A DNA stretch of 64,000 bases, taken from NCBI RefSeq assembly GCF_041296385.1, contig NC_091013.1, forward strand, positions 30,451,001-30,515,000, in the 5' to 3' direction. This document shows, one piece after another, positions 61,601 to 64,000 of this stretch. Origin of the DNA: Aphelocoma coerulescens. Lineage: Eukaryota > Chordata > Aves > Passeriformes > Corvidae. The position numbers were made by a program, and so were the translations under genes. Under the pieces are notes generated by a model, which worked only from the letters and a program-made list of their open reading frames with translations, was not told the origin of the DNA and did not search any database. Positions within the stretch are counted from its first letter, which is position 1; each line of letters opens with the position of its first letter.

Positions 61601-64000
61601 TCCCTCCTTTGAGGTGATCAAAGCTTTACAGTCCAGAACTGACATAACTTCACTGATCTTGAGCAATGTGTGAATTGCAGAATCATGGCCTTGAAAACTG
61701 AAAATCTGGGGTGTGCCCACAGAGCATGCCAATACATTAGGTTTTCTAATTTGTTAAGCATTTGGCAAAGCAAGCACTGGATCAGAGGTATCCCAGAAGA
61801 AAGGAAGTCTTGCGTCTGTTCTCAGTTCAGGTTCGTCAGAATAATCAGCTATCCCCCATGGCACCGCTTGAATTTAAGCAGAAAGGCATAACACTGCCAG
61901 TAAAATACGTGCATAGGCACAAATCACCCACAGCTTCAAGCAGCCACTCATCAGAAAACCACAACTTCAGTTTTGTGGAAGTTTCCACTGGACCCTCTTT
62001 CTCCATGGGCATGGATACAGTATTACCATTAGCAGTTCACCCAGCTGTAGCTCTTAAAGAGGAGAAGGTGAATTTGTGGCTGTGGTTCCTTCACCACTTC
62101 TTTTGGAACAGTGCTAATGCTGGCAGTCACTGCCCTCTCTGTCCCCATGTTCTCTCCTCCCACAGTCCCTGTAAGTTGTGGTGAGCTAGAACCAGGATGG
62201 ACCTGCACTGTTTGCCAGCAAAGGAGGTGTTCATGAAACCGAAGCTATGGTTTGAGGATATGGCCATCTCTGGCAGAAATGTCAGTTTGAGCTACTGCCC
62301 CTTTTCCCTGATTGCCAGCAGTGGCTCTTTTCCAGTCTCATGCCACCTTCTTCATAGCAACCGCACAAGAGTTTGCAACATCATGTGCTGAACTCAATCA
62401 ATGAACCAATCCAGGTTATAAATAACATGGGGAAGGAGAGGACTAAGGGTATTTTTAAACTGGGAGCAGGGCCCATTCACTGATCCAGGTCACCATCTGG
62501 CACAAAGGCAGCTGTGTTGGCACAAGTGTTGGGAAACAGGCAAGGAACCAGCGAGCAAGGCTGGACAAGAACATCCTACAGCCACATCTGCCACTGAGAG
62601 AATGGTACATTGCAACAGTATCACTCCATGCCTGGAGCTGACTTAGTACAACTTGGAAGAATTTACACATTTTTAGTCTCTGTGGGCTCTTTACTTTGAA
62701 GCAAAAACACATGAGCTCCACTGGTAGGAATGACAATGCTTTTAAGCTGCATGGGGCTAACATCTCCAAACTCCTCCCTCTGACTACACTTCATCCCCTA
62801 AAAAAGCATTGCACTTATGAGATAAAAGACAGTGCCAATATACAACTCGCTTTTCAAAACCAGACAAAAATTACAGAAAGTTTCAAAACTTAAGCCATCT
62901 CCTGCAAGATGAGCTTAGCCATACTATAGACAGCATTTTTCAACTGTTTTCCTTTTTCTGTGCAACCTATTACAACTGTTTCTGATTAATACATGCTATT
63001 AAAAACAGAGGGAGTGTGCAGTAGAGCCCATCTTAACATTATGGAAGAAGCCATTGCCATGCACAGTCCAGCAAGCTGCCCTGTGTAAAACTGCTGCAAA
63101 AAATGAAAACATATGCTGTGCAAAGAACATTCACTGTGTGTCAATGCACCTTCATTCTTCTCTGGTTTCTCTGCCTGTTAACTGCAGGAAAAAAAGCACT
63201 GCCTCCTCATGAAGGCAGCCTTTGAAAAACTTCAGCTGAAAATTGATCTTTATCAAGCCATCTCACAAAAAAAAGAATATCTAGCTGTTGGCAGACACAA
63301 CAGCTGAAGTCAGAGAGCAGCAGTCACACTGTCCATCAATCACTTGAGATTTGGAGATAAGACTGAAGTCCTATCAGTTGACCTAACCCTGCCATCTTGT
63401 TTCCCTCTTCTCCTGCCTGTTTACCTATTACACCCTACCACTCATCTAAGACCTTGTGTCCAAGGCCATTTTTACTTGTTGCACCTATACACACACTAAA
63501 CTATAAAATATTTTGCAGCAATACCCTTGCAGAAGTTTTGCTTGCTATAACCATCTTGGCCAAAGACCCCCTGCTCTGTACAATATACATGCATTAACTT
63601 AATTATTCCCCCTATGTAAGTTTATAAGTTCAGAAAAGTATGACAGTTTGAAAGGCACAACCTCTCTACAGAAGAGTGGTATCAGTCAAGCTTTGCAGAT
63701 ATCACATGGGAGGATCTCACTCGATTTTAAATGTGAAGCTGCTAATTTGTGAATGGAACTCTACACAACACAAATGGAATAACAGGGAGAAACCCATGCT
63801 TTTCTTCATCTGTTTTGAAGACTTAATTTAGACTGATTGCTTTTTGAACAGCATAAACTGCAAGACACCTAAGGATTCAAATATAGGCATATATTTTTTA
63901 TTTCTTTGACTGGGTTAATTTCCCCTCTTTCCCATCTAAAGCTCCACAATAAATCCCCGTGGGTCAGTTACTACAACTGCTTTACACTGCTGAATTCTGT

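Overview
The window is vertebrate nuclear DNA, almost certainly from a bird. Three things point there: a large, widely spaced, multi-exon gene with canonical GT-AG introns; several CR1 LINE fragments with the typical sauropsid/avian 3' end; and a solo endogenous-retrovirus-type LTR of a style I associate with bird genomes. There are no bacterial features such as operons, ribosome-binding sites or CRISPR arrays.

One protein-coding gene is present, on the minus strand: MAP4K4 (HGK), a Ste20/germinal-centre-kinase-IV protein kinase. I could place 20 consecutive coding exons (called e1 to e20 here, in transcript order) between positions 36522 and 1. They join with consistent reading-frame phases into about 910 codons without a stop. 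e1-e7 (36522 to 23937) encode the kinase domain from helix alphaC to its end. e8 is an acidic linker. e9-e12 (22727 to 11926) encode a highly charged, coiled-coil/single-helix region ending in a 17-residue polyglutamine tract. e13-e20 (8619 to 1) encode a Ser/Pro-rich, probably disordered linker. The first exons (N-terminus, glycine loop, catalytic lysine) lie beyond position 64000. The C-terminal citron-homology domain and stop codon lie beyond position 1. Paralogues TNIK and MINK1 are excluded by linker sequences specific to MAP4K4.

Region by region: 1-36522 is exons and introns of MAP4K4. 36523-64000 is 27.5 kb with no recognisable exon, which I read as part of a long 5' intron. It holds a solo LTR (48585-48988), a CR1 copy (about 52175-52641), simple repeats and otherwise unique sequence. 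Within the smaller introns are CR1 fragments (16625-16783, 21955-22008, 24905-25122 and an ORF2 remnant at about 28970-29400), short microsatellites, a G18 homopolymer and an AT/TG-rich tract.

I did not find a new biological system. The most useful observations concern splicing and repeats in MAP4K4: five consecutive frame-neutral exons (e10-e14), a nested alternative acceptor beside the polyQ tract, a GTTTGT tandem donor at e15 with a 4-nt offset, an 18-bp periodic CAG/CAA repeat, a serine-rich cassette exon at the window edge, the intronic LTR, and an intronic cluster of TAATTA motifs that may be an enhancer. Human comparisons are from memory and need an alignment.
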